Positions 7,754-17,750 are shown, numbered from the stretch's first letter. The stretch is 64,000 nucleotides of DNA from Methylocystis rosea SV97 (GCF_000372845.1 NZ_KB889963.1:992001-1056000), one strand, 5' to 3'. Numbers and translations are program-made. The notes: generated by a model not told the origin, from the letters alone.

Positions 7754-8887
7754 ATGTCGGCCGCATTGCATCCTGCGCCTGGCGGTCGTGCCGCCTGGCG
7801 CGAACGCTGGCTCAACTGGCGCAACGGCCTCGTCGCCGACCCGCGATTCCAGCGCTGGGCGGCGGTCTCGCCGTTCACGCGTTTCATCGCCCAGCGCCGC
7901 GCCAAGGCGCTCTTCGACCTTTGCGCCGGCTTCGTCTATTCGCAGATCCTGCTCGCCTGCGTGCGGCTGCGCCTCTTTGAGACGCTCGCGGCCGGCCCGC
8001 AGGATGTAAGCGAGATCGCTTCGCGGCTCCCTCTCTCGCCCGAGGCCGCGCATCGGCTGCTGCGCGCCGCGGCGTCCCTCAAGCTCTTGCGCGCGCTGCC
8101 TGGTGATCGCTTCGCCCTCGATGATCTTGGCGCCTCGATGCTCGGCAATCCTTCGGTCGCCGTCTTTGTCGAGCATCACACGCTGCTTTACGACGATCTG
8201 CGCGACCCGGTCGCGCTGCTGCGCGGCGAAACGGCGACGCGGCTCTCGGCATTCTGGCCCTACGCCCAAGGCGCCGCCGGGGATGAGGCGGCGTGCGGCG
8301 CCTATAGCGAGCTGATGGCGCGCTCGCAAAAGCTCATCGCGCAAGACGTGCTCGACACCTATCCGCTCGGCCGCCACCGATGTCTGCTCGACATCGGCGG
8401 CGGCGAGGGCGCCTTCCTCTCCGTCGTCGCCGCCCGCCACCCGGCGCTGCAGCTGAAGCTCTTCGATCTGCCGCCGGTGGCTGCGCGAGCGCGCCGCCTG
8501 CTTGCGTCGCAAGGGCTGTCGCGGGTCGAAATCCACGCCGGCAGCTTTCTCGAAGCGCCGCCGCCTCAAGGCGCCGACGTCGTCACGCTCATTCGCGTCC
8601 TGCATGATCACGACGACGACAAAGCCCTTGCCGCGCTGCGCGCCGCCTACGCGGCGCTGCCGCCGGGCGGAACGCTGCTCGTCGCCGAACCTATGGCGCA
8701 GACGCCCGGTGCCGAAGCGATCGGCGACGCCTATTTCGGGTTCTATTTGCTGGCGATGGGCAGCGGCCGCCCCCGCCGCCGCGCTGAAATGATTCAGCTT
8801 CTCCAAGCCTCTGGTTTTGAACGCATTCGCCTCCTCAAATCGCCGCGTCCGCTCTTTGCCAGCGTTCTGACCGCGCGCCGAGTGTAA
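7754..8887 (+). CDS. crtF: Hydroxyneurosporene/demethylspheroidene O-methyltransferase CrtF
   Basis: CrtF (377 residues) methylates the C-1 hydroxyl made by CrtC, using S-adenosylmethionine. An N-terminal helical dimerisation/winged-helix part is followed by the SAM-binding Rossmann domain with LLDIGGGEGAF (211-221) and a DVVTLIRVLHDHDDD segment that holds the catalytic-base region of this methyltransferase family. I place the start at the ATG 11 bases after the crtE stop; the frame is open further upstream only as a shadow of crtE. The stop codon TAA overlaps the first, weaker PpsR half of the bchC promoter, so crtF ends exactly where bchC control begins. Confidence 0.92.
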   Translation: MSAALHPAPGGRAAWRERWLNWRNGLVADPRFQRWAAVSPFTRFIAQRRAKALFDLCAGFVYSQILLACVRLRLFETLAAGPQDVSEIASRLPLSPEAAHRLLRAAASLKLLRALPGDRFALDDLGASMLGNPSVAVFVEHHTLLYDDLRDPVALLRGETATRLSAFWPYAQGAAGDEAACGAYSELMARSQKLIAQDVLDTYPLGRHRCLLDIGGGEGAFLSVVAARHPALQLKLFDLPPVAARARRLLASQGLSRVEIHAGSFLEAPPPQGADVVTLIRVLHDHDDDKALAALRAAYAALPPGGTLLVAEPMAQTPGAEAIGDAYFGFYLLAMGSGRPRRRAEMIQLLQASGFERIRLLKSPRPLFASVLTARRV

Positions 8888-8926
8888 TATTTACTTGACG
8901 TTTTATTCTGTCTTTATAAACTGACA
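8883..8926 (+). promoter_or_regulatory. bchC promoter with tandem PpsR sites
   Basis: Two TGT-N12-ACR sites are spaced by 8 bases: TGTAATATTTACTTGACG at 8883-8900 (last base mismatched) and TGTCTTTATAAACTGACA at 8909-8926 (exact). This 8-base spacing is the arrangement known for cooperative CrtJ/PpsR binding at bchC promoters. A TTGACG -35 element at 8895-8900 and an A/T-rich -10 around 8917-8922 fall inside the two sites, so repressor and polymerase would compete. Confidence 0.88.
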
Positions 8927-8976
8927 GAATGTCGGGGTAGGTTTACGTCGCCCCAAGCGCATGCCGCGAAAGGCCG

Positions 8977-9921
8977 ATGAAATTGGAAGCGCTCGCCATC
9001 GTCCTTGAAGAGCCCGGAAGGCTGGCGCTCAGCCGCTTACCGCTCGACGCGCCCGGCGCCGATGACGTCGTGGTCGAAACCGCCTGGAGCGGAATCAGCA
9101 CCGGCACCGAGCGGCTCCTCTATAGCGGGCGCATGCCCGACTTCCCGGGGATGGGCTATCCGCTCGTCCCCGGCTACGAGACCGTCGGCGAAATCGTCGA
9201 AGCGGGTCCTGACAGCGGCTATAGCGTCGGTCAGCGCGTCTTTGCGCCGGGAGCGACCTGCTACGGCGCCGTTCGCGGACTGTTTGGCGGCGCCGCCTCG
9301 CATCTTGTCGTTAAAGGCGCTCGCGTCGCCGCTATTCCCAGAGAGCTTGGCGACAGAGGCGTGCTGCTTGCGCTCGCAGCGACCGCGCAACACGCGCGCG
9401 GCGACGTCGCGGCGCAAGGCGCCGAGCTCATTGTCGGACACGGGGTCCTTGGACGGTTGCTCGCGCGTCTTTCCGTCGCCGCCGGCGGCGCGCCGACCGT
9501 GTGGGAGCGCGACCCGCAACGCGCCGAAGACGCAGAAGCCTATCTCGTGACGACGCCCGAGGAAGATGCGCGCCGCGACTATCGCGTGATCTATGACGTC
9601 AGCGGCGATCCGACGATCCTCGATGCTCTCATCGCGCGTCTCGCGCCTGGCGGCGAAATCGTTCTCGCCGGCTTTTATGAGCGTCCCCTCGCTTTCGCCT
9701 TTCCGCCCGCCTTCATGCGCGAGGCGCGCCTGCGGGTCGCGGCCCAGTGGCGCCCCGGCGACCTCAAGACCGTCATTGATCTCGTCGAAGACGGACGCCT
9801 TTCGCTCGAAGGGCTGATCACGCATCGACGCTTCGCGCTGCAGGCGCGAGACGCCTATCCGATCGCCTTCGACGATCCGCGCTGTCTGAAAATGGTTCTC
9901 GATTGGAGAGCGGTAGCATGA
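8977..9921 (+). CDS. bchC: 2-desacetyl-2-hydroxyethyl bacteriochlorophyllide a dehydrogenase BchC
   Basis: BchC (314 residues) oxidises the C-3 hydroxyethyl group to acetyl in bacteriochlorophyllide. It is a zinc-dependent, medium-chain dehydrogenase relative; the N-terminal SGISTGTERLLYSG and GYPLVPGYETVGEIVEAG segments are the BchC form of the alcohol-dehydrogenase catalytic domain, and ELIVGHGVLGRL is the dinucleotide loop. A GAAAGG ribosome site precedes the ATG. The last codons overlap the bchX start as ATGA, so bchC-X-Y-Z are translationally coupled under the tandem PpsR promoter. Confidence 0.94.
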   Translation: MKLEALAIVLEEPGRLALSRLPLDAPGADDVVVETAWSGISTGTERLLYSGRMPDFPGMGYPLVPGYETVGEIVEAGPDSGYSVGQRVFAPGATCYGAVRGLFGGAASHLVVKGARVAAIPRELGDRGVLLALAATAQHARGDVAAQGAELIVGHGVLGRLLARLSVAAGGAPTVWERDPQRAEDAEAYLVTTPEEDARRDYRVIYDVSGDPTILDALIARLAPGGEIVLAGFYERPLAFAFPPAFMREARLRVAAQWRPGDLKTVIDLVEDGRLSLEGLITHRRFALQARDAYPIAFDDPRCLKMVLDWRAVA

Positions 9922-10934
9922 ATGACGCGCAAGGCTTTCTCACCGCCGACGAACTCGCCAATCCGCCCGCGCATCTTCTGCGCGAGGAAGCCGCAATAGA
10001 ACCAGATCCGGCGCCGACGACCGCGACCAAAGACACACAAATCATCGCGATCTACGGCAAGGGCGGCATCGGCAAGAGCTTCACCCTCGCCAATCTCTCC
10101 TACATGATGGCGCAGCAGGGAAAGAAAGTGCTGCTCATCGGCTGTGATCCAAAGAGCGACACGACCTCGCTGCTGTTTGGCGGACGCGCCTGCCCAACGA
10201 TCATCGAAACATCGACAAAGAAAAAGCTCGCAGGCGATCAGGTCGCGATCGGCGACGTCTGCTTCAAGCGCGACGGCGTCTTCGCCATGGAGCTCGGCGG
10301 GCCGGAGGTCGGACGCGGTTGTGGCGGACGCGGCATCATTCACGGTTTCGAGCTTTTGGAAAAGCTCGGCTTCCATGAATGGGGATTTGACTACGTTCTG
10401 CTGGACTTCCTCGGCGACGTGGTCTGCGGCGGCTTCGGCCTGCCGATCGCGCGCGACATGTGCCAGAAGGTCATCGTCGTCGGCTCGAATGATCTGCAGT
10501 CGCTCTATGTCGCCAACAATGTCTGCTCGGCGGTGGAATATTTCCATAAGCTCGGCGGCAATGTCGGCGTCGGCGGCCTCGTCATCAACAAGGACGACGG
10601 CACCGGCGAAGCGCAGGCCTTTGCAAAAGCCGCCGGCATTCCGATTCTGGCGTCAATCCCGGCCGACGACGACATCCGCCGCAAGAGCGCGAATTACGAA
10701 ATCATCGGCCGTCCCGATGGACGCTGGGGCGCGCTGTTCGCCGAACTCGCCGCAAATGTCGCAGACGCGAAGGCGCATCGTCCGACGCCGCTGACGCAGG
10801 ACGAACTGCTCGGCCTTTTCTCCGGCGAAGCCGTCGGACGCGACGTCGTGCTCGAGCCTGCGACGCCGCAGGACATGTGCGGCGGAACGCTGACGCAAAA
10901 ACCCTCTCTCGAAGTCGTCTACGAAGCGATCTGA
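9918..10934 (+). CDS. bchX: Chlorophyllide a reductase iron protein BchX
   Basis: BchX (338 residues) is the ATP-dependent, homodimeric iron protein of chlorophyllide a reductase, the nitrogenase-like enzyme that reduces ring B. The P-loop YGKGGIGKS is at about 46-54. The two cysteines that bridge the 4Fe-4S cluster are in GRGCGGRG and GDVVCGGFG. An N-terminal extension of about 40 residues before the P-loop is typical of BchX as opposed to BchL. The ATG at 9918 overlaps the bchC stop; an earlier in-frame start five codons up exists but would overlap bchC more and lacks a better ribosome site. It is followed by bchY after 12 bases. Confidence 0.96.
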   Translation: MNDAQGFLTADELANPPAHLLREEAAIEPDPAPTTATKDTQIIAIYGKGGIGKSFTLANLSYMMAQQGKKVLLIGCDPKSDTTSLLFGGRACPTIIETSTKKKLAGDQVAIGDVCFKRDGVFAMELGGPEVGRGCGGRGIIHGFELLEKLGFHEWGFDYVLLDFLGDVVCGGFGLPIARDMCQKVIVVGSNDLQSLYVANNVCSAVEYFHKLGGNVGVGGLVINKDDGTGEAQAFAKAAGIPILASIPADDDIRRKSANYEIIGRPDGRWGALFAELAANVADAKAHRPTPLTQDELLGLFSGEAVGRDVVLEPATPQDMCGGTLTQKPSLEVVYEAI

Positions 10935-10946
10935 GGGAAGCGAACG

Positions 10947-12488
10947 ATGGATAATCTCGGCTCCAACACGGTCGCTCTCGACACGGCGAATGATGTCGCC
11001 GCCGCGGCGCTGCAGACGGATGGGCTCGGCTGTCATGCAGGCAAGGAGAGGCTGCGTTCCGCCGCCGAAGCCGCCGGCATGAGTGACACGCTCGGTCAAT
11101 ATGCGAAAGACTATCCGCAAGGCCCGCATGATCAGCCGCAGAGCATGTGTCCCGCCTTCGGATCGCTCCGCGTCGGCCTGCGCATGCGCCGCACGGCGAT
11201 GGTGCTTTCAGGCTCGGCCTGCTGCGTTTACGGCCTCACCTTTACGTCGCATTTCTATGGCGCGAAACGGACCGTCGGCTATGTGCCGTTCAATTCCGAG
11301 ACGCTCGTCACCGGCAAACTGTTCGAGGACATTCGCGACGCGGTTCACGCCCTCGCCGATCCTGAGACGTATGACGCAATCGTCGTCATCAATCTCTGCG
11401 TGCCGACGGCGTCGGGCGTGCCGCTGCGCCTCCTGCCGAAAGAGATCAACGGCGTGCGCGTTATCGGCATTGACGTGCCGGGCTTTGGCGTGCCGACGCA
11501 TGCCGAGGCAAAGGATGTGCTCGCCGGCGCCATGTTGCGTTTCGCGCGGCTCGAGGCGGAGCAGGGACCCGTTCAGGCGCCTCGCGCGCCTCGCGCGGGC
11601 AAGCCGACCATCTCCTTGCTCGGCGAAATGTTCCCCGCCGATCCGATGCAGATCGGCGCGATGCTGGATCTCATGGGCCTCGCCGCCGGCCCGGTGACGC
11701 CGACGCGCGAATGGCGCGAACTTTATGGCGCGCTGGATTGCGCCGCGGTCGCCGCGATTCATCCGTTCTATGCCTCCTGCGTGCGCGAATTCGAAGCCGC
11801 CGGGCGCGCCGTGGTGGGCTCGGCGCCCGTCGGTCACGACGGAACGGCCGCCTGGCTCGAGGCGATCGGCGCAGCTTGCAACGTCGCGCGCGAAACAATC
11901 GACGCGGCGAAGAACCGTCTGCTGCCCGCAATAAAAGGCGCCCTGTCAGCGGCCCCGATCTCCGGACGCGTGACGCTCTCCGGCTATGAAGGCTCCGAGC
12001 TGCTCGTCGGACGCCTGCTCGTCGAATCCGGCGCCGATCTTCGCTATGTCGGCACGGCCTGTGCGCGCACGCGCTTTTCCGAGGCCGACCGCGACTGGCT
12101 CGAAGCGAAAGGCGTGCATGTGCAGTTTCGCGCCTCGCTCGAACAGGACTTCGCCGCCTTCGACGAATTCAAGCCCGATCTCGCCATCGGAACGACGCCG
12201 GTGGTGCAGAAGGCGAAGCAGAATGCGACGCCGGCGCTCTATTTCACCAATCTCATCTCCGCACGCCCGTTAATGGGAGTCGCCGGCGCCGGTTCGCTTG
12301 CAAAAGTCGTCAACACGGCGATCGCAAATCGGGCGCGCTTCGACGAAATGAATGACTTCTTCGAAGGCGTGGGCAAGGGATTCGCGGCCGGAGTCTGGCA
12401 GGACGTTCCGCGGGACCGTCCCGAGTTCGCTAAGAAGCAGCGCGCGAAAACCGCGGCGAAGCCCATCGAGGAGATGGGCGCATGCTAG
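10947..12488 (+). CDS. bchY: Chlorophyllide a reductase subunit BchY
   Basis: BchY (513 residues) is the NifD-like half of the catalytic component of chlorophyllide a reductase. It carries the family landmarks: [11 protein letters not shown] and [21 protein letters not shown] near the N-terminus, where the cysteines help hold the 4Fe-4S cluster with BchZ, and a [17 protein letters not shown] segment after the substrate-side region. The start ATG follows GAGGGAAG. The 3' end overlaps bchZ by 7 bases. Length and motif order are normal for the family, with no sign of disruption. Confidence 0.95.
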   Translation: MDNLGSNTVALDTANDVAAAALQTDGLGCHAGKERLRSAAEAAGMSDTLGQYAKDYPQGPHDQPQSMCPAFGSLRVGLRMRRTAMVLSGSACCVYGLTFTSHFYGAKRTVGYVPFNSETLVTGKLFEDIRDAVHALADPETYDAIVVINLCVPTASGVPLRLLPKEINGVRVIGIDVPGFGVPTHAEAKDVLAGAMLRFARLEAEQGPVQAPRAPRAGKPTISLLGEMFPADPMQIGAMLDLMGLAAGPVTPTREWRELYGALDCAAVAAIHPFYASCVREFEAAGRAVVGSAPVGHDGTAAWLEAIGAACNVARETIDAAKNRLLPAIKGALSAAPISGRVTLSGYEGSELLVGRLLVESGADLRYVGTACARTRFSEADRDWLEAKGVHVQFRASLEQDFAAFDEFKPDLAIGTTPVVQKAKQNATPALYFTNLISARPLMGVAGAGSLAKVVNTAIANRARFDEMNDFFEGVGKGFAAGVWQDVPRDRPEFAKKQRAKTAAKPIEEMGAC

Positions 12489-13939
12489 TCCTCGATCACG
12501 ATCGCGCCGGCGGCTATTGGGGCGCCGTCTATGTCTTCACGGCGATCAAAGGCCTGCAGGTCGTCATCGACGGTCCTGTCGGCTGTGAAAATCTGCCCGT
12601 CACCTCGGTGCTGCATTACACCGACGCCCTGCCGCCGCATGAGCTTCCGATCGTCGTCACCGGACTGTCCGAAGAAGAACTCGGGCGCCACGGCACCGAG
12701 GGCGCGATGAAACGCGCCCACGCGACGCTTGATCCCGATTTGCCGAGCGTCGTCGTCACCGGCTCGATCGCCGAAATGATCGGCGGCGGCGTGACGCCCG
12801 AAGGCACCGGCATTCAGCGCTTTCTGCCGCGCACGATCGACGAGGATCAGTGGCAGTGCGCCAATCGCGCGATGAGCTGGCTCTGGAGCGAATATGGCCC
12901 GAAGAAAGGCAAGGCTCCGAAGCGCAAAGCGCGCGCAGCCGGCGAGAAGCCCCGCGTCAACATCATCGGCCCCTGCTACGGCGTCTTCAACATGCCGTCC
13001 GATCTTGCGGAAATGAAGCGGCTCGTCGAAGGGATCGGCGCCGAGATCAACATGGTCTTTCCGCTTGGCAGCCATATCGCCGACACGCCGAAACTCGCGG
13101 ACGCCGACGTCAACATCTGCATGTATCGCGAGTTCGGCCGCCATCTTTGCGAGGCGCTGGAGCGTCCATATCTCCAGGCGCCGATCGGGCTGCACAGCAC
13201 GACGAAATTTCTGCGCACGCTCGGGCAGGAACTGGGTCTCGATCCCGAGCCGTTCATCGAACGCGAGAAACACACGACGATCAAGCCGCTGTGGGATCTG
13301 TGGCGATCGGTGACGCAGGATTTCTTCGGCGCCGCCACATTCGGCATCGTCGCGAAAGAGACCTATGCGCGCGGCGTGCGGCATTTCCTCGAAGATGAAA
13401 TGGGTCTGCCCTGCGCCTTCGCCGTCAGCCGGCGCCCGGGCGAGAAGACCGACAACGCGGCGGTGCGCAAGGCGGTGAAGGAGACGCCGCCGCTCGTTCT
13501 CTTCGGCAGCTACAATGAGCGCATGTATGCGGCGGAAGCCGGCGGACGCTCAATCTATATTCCGGCGTCCTTCCCCGGCGCGATCATCCGGCGCCATGCC
13601 GGCACGCCCTTCATGGGTTATTCGGGCGCCGTCTATCTCGTGCAGGAAGTCTGCAACGCGCTGTTCGATGCGCTCTTCAACATTCTGCCGCTCGGGACTG
13701 AGCTCGACAAAGTCGAGCCGACTCCCGCGCGGCTGCATCGCGAAATCGCCTGGGATGACGCCGCGAAATCGATGCTTGACGATCTCGTGGAAGCGACGCC
13801 GCTGCTGGTGCGCATCTCTGCGGCCAAACGCCTGCGCGACGCCGCCGAACGCGCGGCGCGCAGCGCCGGCGACGACATGGTGACGGCGGCGCGCGTCGAA
13901 CGCGCCCGCGATTTGGTGATGGAAGGGCGGGGCGCATGA
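12482..13939 (+). CDS. bchZ: Chlorophyllide a reductase subunit BchZ
   Basis: BchZ (485 residues) pairs with BchY to form the catalytic heterotetramer of chlorophyllide a reductase. The N-terminus [19 protein letters not shown] and the segment [21 protein letters not shown] are typical, including the cluster-ligand cysteine; a C-terminal helical segment with [15 protein letters not shown] and [15 protein letters not shown] is also seen. The start overlaps bchY, and the last codons are 55 bases before the small gene at 13995. The gene closes the bchCXYZ part; transcription probably continues into puf, since no terminator separates them. Confidence 0.95.
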   Translation: MLVLDHDRAGGYWGAVYVFTAIKGLQVVIDGPVGCENLPVTSVLHYTDALPPHELPIVVTGLSEEELGRHGTEGAMKRAHATLDPDLPSVVVTGSIAEMIGGGVTPEGTGIQRFLPRTIDEDQWQCANRAMSWLWSEYGPKKGKAPKRKARAAGEKPRVNIIGPCYGVFNMPSDLAEMKRLVEGIGAEINMVFPLGSHIADTPKLADADVNICMYREFGRHLCEALERPYLQAPIGLHSTTKFLRTLGQELGLDPEPFIEREKHTTIKPLWDLWRSVTQDFFGAATFGIVAKETYARGVRHFLEDEMGLPCAFAVSRRPGEKTDNAAVRKAVKETPPLVLFGSYNERMYAAEAGGRSIYIPASFPGAIIRRHAGTPFMGYSGAVYLVQEVCNALFDALFNILPLGTELDKVEPTPARLHREIAWDDAAKSMLDDLVEATPLLVRISAAKRLRDAAERAARSAGDDMVTAARVERARDLVMEGRGA

Positions 13940-13994
13940 CGCAGCGCAGACCGACGCCGGTGAAAACTCTCGTTCTCGCATGGAAGGAGAAGCC

Positions 13995-14270
13995 ATGAGT
14001 TCCGCGATCTATTCGACGCCCGATTTTCGCGCGACCGAATTCAAATTCCAGCTGCTGCTCGGCGTGCTGTTCCCGGCGTTCCTTGTCGCGACGGCGGCGC
14101 AGCGCCTTTTGCAGCGCGCGCGCAGCCATGGCGAAGCGCCGCACCCATCGACCGCGTCGGTCGTCGCCGAAGCGCGCGAGAACATGCTGATCGTGATCTC
14201 CTACGCCTTGATCGCGCGCGCCATGTTGCAGAGCTTCGCCCGGGAAAGCCGGGCGGAACGCCTGTCGTGA
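13995..14270 (+). CDS. pufQ: PufQ-like small membrane protein
   Basis: This 91-residue gene lies between bchZ and pufB, the usual place of pufQ. A strong ribosome site (GGAAGGAGA, 13982-13990) precedes the ATG at 13995; another ATG 15 bases upstream overlaps that site and is less likely. The protein shows an EFKFQLLLGVLFPAFLVATA membrane helix near the N-terminus, as in PufQ, and a second hydrophobic stretch MLIVISYALIARAML near the C-terminus. PufQ is known to support bacteriochlorophyll supply for LH and RC assembly. Sequence likeness to the Rhodobacter protein is weak by eye and the protein is longer, so the name rests on position and layout. Confidence 0.55.
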   Translation: MSSAIYSTPDFRATEFKFQLLLGVLFPAFLVATAAQRLLQRARSHGEAPHPSTASVVAEARENMLIVISYALIARAMLQSFARESRAERLS

Positions 14271-14333
14271 CTTTCGGGTTGCGATGCTACCGCCGCGTAA
14301 GGCGTGCGCGGCAATTCTAACGGAGGTCAATAG

Positions 14334-14558
14334 ATGGCCATCGAGAGAGAAAGGAGTTCTCTGTCAGGTCTGACAGAGCCGGAGGCTATGGAATTTCATA
14401 GCCTCTTCGTCAGGAGCTTCCTGATCTTCACCTTCATCGCGATCATCGCGCATGTGCTGGTGTGGTTCTGGCGGCCCTGGTTGCCGGGTCCGAAGGGCTA
14501 CGCTCTGCTCGACGGCGTGACGAACGCCGCTCATGCGGCGCTGTCGCTCCTCGGCTGA
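14334..14558 (+). CDS. pufB: Light-harvesting 1 beta polypeptide PufB
   Basis: This is the 74-residue LH1 beta apoprotein. It has the hallmark [20 protein letters not shown] segment with His22, the transmembrane helix ending [18 protein letters not shown] with the bacteriochlorophyll-binding His40, and the aromatic W-x-W-RPWL end. A stretch of about 25 residues continues after this core, which is longer than the minimal LH1 beta. A GGAGG ribosome site lies 9 bases before the ATG. It leads the pufBALMC set and is followed 12 bases later by pufA. The complex forms the ring around the reaction centre in the inner membrane. Confidence 0.95.
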   Translation: MAIERERSSLSGLTEPEAMEFHSLFVRSFLIFTFIAIIAHVLVWFWRPWLPGPKGYALLDGVTNAAHAALSLLG

Positions 14559-14570
14559 TAGGAGATCGGC

Positions 14571-14768
14571 ATGCACAAAGTATGGCTGCTTTTCGATCCG
14601 CGTCGCACGCTGGTCGCGCTCTTTACCTTCCTGTTCACGCTGGCGCTGCTGATTCATTTCATTCTGCTCAGCACCGACCGCTTCAACTGGCTGGAAGGAC
14701 CGCGTCCCGCGCGCACAGGACAGATCGAACAGACGATTCCCGGCGGCCCGCCCGCCGCATTCGGCTGA
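14571..14768 (+). CDS. pufA: Light-harvesting 1 alpha polypeptide PufA
   Basis: The 65-residue LH1 alpha apoprotein begins [20 protein letters not shown], the highly conserved amphipathic start, and continues through the membrane helix with the ligand His29 in [20 protein letters not shown]-terminal periplasmic tail rich in Pro and Gly (about 20 residues) follows the core. An AGGAGATC ribosome site precedes the ATG. Together with PufB it binds bacteriochlorophyll a and carotenoid to form LH1. Confidence 0.95.
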   Translation: MHKVWLLFDPRRTLVALFTFLFTLALLIHFILLSTDRFNWLEGPRPARTGQIEQTIPGGPPAAFG

Positions 14769-14792
14769 TCGGTTCGACGCACATCACGCGCT

Positions 14793-14821
14793 GCGGACGG
14801 ACGCGTTTCGCTTCCGCCCGC
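14793..14821 (+). other. pufA-pufL intercistronic stem-loop
   Basis: GCGGACGG (14793-14800) pairs with CCGCCCGC (14814-14821) at 7 of 8 positions, with a 13-base loop. It lies in the 94-base gap between pufA and pufL. Such hairpins are known in puf mRNAs to stabilise the upstream pufBA part so that more LH1 than RC is made. No T-run follows, so it is not a normal terminator. Confidence 0.5.
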
Positions 14822-14862
14822 GGACGCAGACAATTTGACTGGCATCCGAGGGAGGCGCGGCC

Positions 14863-15687
14863 ATGGCCCTGCTGAGTTTCGAGCGAAAATATCGCGTGCG
14901 CGGCGGCACGCTCATCGGCGGCGACCTCTTCGATTTCTGGGTCGGCCCGTTTTACGTCGGCTTTTTCGGCGTGACGACGATCATCCTCTCGGCGCTGGGC
15001 ACGGCGCTGATCATCTGGGGCGCGGCGATGGGCCCGACCTGGAACATCTGGCAGATCAACATCGCCCCGCCCGATCTTAAATATGGTCTGGCGCTCGCGC
15101 CGCTGAAGGAAGGCGGGCTCTGGCAGATCATCACCTTCTGCGCAACCGGCGCTTTCATTTCATGGGCGCTGCGCCAGGTCGAAATCTGTCGCAAGCTCGG
15201 CATGAACTATCACGTGCCCATCGCATTCGGCTTCGCGATCTTCGCCTATGTGTCGCTCGTCGTGATTCGTCCGCTACTGCTGGGCGCCTGGGGCTTCGGC
15301 TTCCCCTACGGCATCATCAGTCATCTCGATTGGGTGTCGAACACCGGCTACCAGTATCTGCATTTTCACTACAATCCCGCGCATATGATCGCGGTGTCGT
15401 TCTTCTTCGCGACATGTTTCGCCTTGTCGCTGCACGGCGCGCTGGTGCTATCGGCGACCAATCCCGGCAAGGGCGAGGCCGTGAAGACGCCCGAACACGA
15501 AGACACCTTCTTCCGCGACTCGATCGGCTACTCCATCGGCACGCTCGGCATTCATCGGCTCGGCCTGTTTCTGGCGGTGTCCTCCGCATTCTGGAGCGCG
15601 GTGTGCATGATCATCAGCGGCCCGTTCTGGACTCGCGGCTGGCCCGAGTGGTGGAACTGGTGGCTCAATCTTCCCGTCTGGCGCTAA
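14863..15687 (+). CDS. pufL: Photosynthetic reaction centre L subunit PufL
   Basis: PufL (274 residues) binds the special pair, accessory pigment and QA/QB environment with PufM. The N-terminus [20 protein letters not shown] and [16 protein letters not shown] are standard. Five membrane helices follow, with the pigment-ligand histidine segments in [19 protein letters not shown]-type sequence, the [15 protein letters not shown] stretch, and the [16 protein letters not shown] stretch near the C-terminal iron-site histidines. The ATG follows GAGGGAGG. pufM starts 18 bases after the stop. Confidence 0.97.
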   Translation: MALLSFERKYRVRGGTLIGGDLFDFWVGPFYVGFFGVTTIILSALGTALIIWGAAMGPTWNIWQINIAPPDLKYGLALAPLKEGGLWQIITFCATGAFISWALRQVEICRKLGMNYHVPIAFGFAIFAYVSLVVIRPLLLGAWGFGFPYGIISHLDWVSNTGYQYLHFHYNPAHMIAVSFFFATCFALSLHGALVLSATNPGKGEAVKTPEHEDTFFRDSIGYSIGTLGIHRLGLFLAVSSAFWSAVCMIISGPFWTRGWPEWWNWWLNLPVWR

Positions 15688-15705
15688 CGCGTAGGGAGAC
15701 GAACC

Positions 15706-16683
15706 GTGGCCTATTATCAGAACATTTTTACGCAGGTTCAGGTCCGCGCCGATGCGCCGCACCCCGGCGTTCCCGTTCCGGGAATGAAGCGAACGAGTTG
15801 GGCGACGTTTTCCCATCTTCTCGGTCGCATCGGCAATGCGCAGATCGGGCCGATCTATCTCGGCTATCTCGGCACGCTGTCGCTTGTCTTCGGATTCATC
15901 GCCTTCGAAATCATCGGCCTCAACATGTGGGCGTCGGTGAATTGGGATCCGGTGCAATTCGTGCGGCAATTGCCGTGGCTGGCGCTTGAACCGCCCAAGC
16001 CGCAATATGGAATCAAGATCTTTCCGCCGCTCAGCGAGGGCGGGTGGTGGCTGTTCGCCGGCTTCTTCCTAACGTCATCCGTGTTGCTGTGGTGGTGGCG
16101 CATGTATCGCCGGGCGCGGGCCTTGGGTCTCGGCACGCACACCGCATGGGCCTTTCTTTCAGCGATCTGGCTCTATCTGGTGCTGGGCTTCATTCGTCCG
16201 CTGCTGATGGGCAGCTGGAGTGAGGCGGTGCCGTTCGGCATTTTCCCGCATCTGGATTGGACCGCGGCCTTTTCAATCCGCTACGGCAATCTCTTCTACA
16301 ATCCGTTCCACATGCTCTCGATCGCCTTCCTCTATGGATCGGCGCTGCTTTTCGCCATGCATGGCGCGACGATTCTGGCGGTCGGGCGCTTCGGCGGCGA
16401 GCGCGAGATCGAGCAGATCATCGATCGCGGCACCGCCTCAGAGCGTGCGGCGCTGTTCTGGCGCTGGACGATGGGCTTCAACGCAACGATGGAGTCGATC
16501 CACCGCTGGGCCTGGTGGTTCGCCGTGCTGTGCCCGTTGAGCGGCGGCATTGGCATTCTCCTTACCGGCACCGTCGTCGACAATTGGTATCTCTGGGGCG
16601 TGCTGCATGGCATTGCGCCGGAATATCCGCATGTCTTCGCGCCGGTCGTCGATCCTGCGCTCACCACGGGAGGCGCGCCATGA
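15706..16683 (+). CDS. pufM: Photosynthetic reaction centre M subunit PufM
   Basis: PufM (325 residues) is the second core subunit of the type II reaction centre. It begins [20 protein letters not shown], shows five membrane helices, and has the conserved [19 protein letters not shown] and [20 protein letters not shown] regions with special-pair and iron histidines, and [19 protein letters not shown]. The Glu-rich [18 protein letters not shown] loop between helices is typical. The stop overlaps the pufC start as ATGA, so a reaction-centre cytochrome is coupled directly. Sequence is a usual choice for phylogeny of this organism. Confidence 0.97.
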   Translation: MAYYQNIFTQVQVRADAPHPGVPVPGMKRTSWATFSHLLGRIGNAQIGPIYLGYLGTLSLVFGFIAFEIIGLNMWASVNWDPVQFVRQLPWLALEPPKPQYGIKIFPPLSEGGWWLFAGFFLTSSVLLWWWRMYRRARALGLGTHTAWAFLSAIWLYLVLGFIRPLLMGSWSEAVPFGIFPHLDWTAAFSIRYGNLFYNPFHMLSIAFLYGSALLFAMHGATILAVGRFGGEREIEQIIDRGTASERAALFWRWTMGFNATMESIHRWAWWFAVLCPLSGGIGILLTGTVVDNWYLWGVLHGIAPEYPHVFAPVVDPALTTGGAP

Positions 16684-17702
16684 GACTGGCTTTCTCTCTC
16701 CTCGGCATCGTCGTGGCGACGTTGCTCACGGTCGCCATGCTGTTCACCCCCGGATGGGTTCGCCCGCCGATCATCAGCACACAAACCGGCTACCGCGGCA
16801 CGGGCCAGGAGCAGCTCATCAGCGCTCAGAACAAGCGCATTCTGGAAGCGGCCAACGCTTTGCCGGCGCCGATCGACAAGGCGTCGCCCTCGGGCGAGCG
16901 CGCGACCAGCGCCTACAAGAACGTGAAAGTGCTGACCGACCTCAGCACGGATGAGTTCAACCGTCTGATGGTCGCCATCACGCAATGGGTGTCGCCCGAC
17001 CAGGGCTGCGCCTATTGCCACACCGACGATCTCGCCGACGACGGGATTTACACCAAGATCGTTGCCCGGCGCATGATTGCAATGACGCGTGACATCAACA
17101 AGGAATGGACGTCGCATGTCGGCGATGTCGGCGTAACCTGTTACACCTGTCATCGCGGCCAGCCTGTGCCCAAAAACGTCTGGTACGAAAATCCGGGCGC
17201 GCGGCACGCTGGCGGCATGGCGGCGCATAACTATGGTTTCGGCCATCCATCGACGTCGAATGGAACGACGGCGCTTCCCGTCGATCCGTTCACGCCGCAT
17301 CTGCTCGGCGACGATAATATTCGCGTCGTGGGCAAAACCGCCTTGCCGACCACGCAGGGCGCCTCCATCCAGCAAACCGAGCAGAGCTACGCGCTGATGA
17401 TGCACATGTCACAAGCGCTCGGCGTTAATTGCACCTTCTGTCACAATAGCCGCGCATTCCTGGATTGGTCGCAGAGCGCGCCGCAGCGCACGGCCGCCTG
17501 GAACGGCTTGCAGATGATGCGCGAGGTGAACGCGGTCTATCTCGAAACGCTAAAATCGCTCTATCCCGCCAATAGGTTAGGCCCGCTTGGTGACAGCCCG
17601 AAGGCGAATTGCGGGACCTGTCATCAGGGCGTGAGCAAACCGCTTTATGGTCAGAGCCTGTTGAAAGACTTCCCCGAGCTCGGCGGCAAAGCCGCGCGCT
17701 GA
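16680..17702 (+). CDS. pufC: Tetraheme reaction-centre cytochrome PufC
   Basis: PufC (340 residues) feeds electrons to the oxidised special pair on the periplasmic side. Four CxxCH heme sites are present: CAYCH, CYTCH, CTFCH and CGTCH, with methionine-rich helices just before them for axial ligands. The N-terminus is a single hydrophobic segment (about 1-25) followed by [20 protein letters not shown]; there is no lipobox cysteine before the RPP motif, so anchoring should be by an uncleaved helix rather than by lipid. The ATG overlaps the pufM stop. A strong terminator follows directly. Confidence 0.96.
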   Translation: MRLAFSLLGIVVATLLTVAMLFTPGWVRPPIISTQTGYRGTGQEQLISAQNKRILEAANALPAPIDKASPSGERATSAYKNVKVLTDLSTDEFNRLMVAITQWVSPDQGCAYCHTDDLADDGIYTKIVARRMIAMTRDINKEWTSHVGDVGVTCYTCHRGQPVPKNVWYENPGARHAGGMAAHNYGFGHPSTSNGTTALPVDPFTPHLLGDDNIRVVGKTALPTTQGASIQQTEQSYALMMHMSQALGVNCTFCHNSRAFLDWSQSAPQRTAAWNGLQMMREVNAVYLETLKSLYPANRLGPLGDSPKANCGTCHQGVSKPLYGQSLLKDFPELGGKAAR

Positions 17703-17714
17703 CCGTCGGCTTTC

Positions 17715-17750
17715 GCCCGGCCGACGGCCACATCGGCCGGGCGCTTTTTA
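17715..17750 (+). terminator. Rho-independent terminator of the puf operon
   Basis: CGCCCGGCCGA (17715-17725) pairs perfectly with TCGGCCGGGCG (17734-17744) over an 8-base loop and is followed by CTTTTT. It lies 13 bases after the pufC stop and should end the bchCXYZ-puf transcript. Confidence 0.9.
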
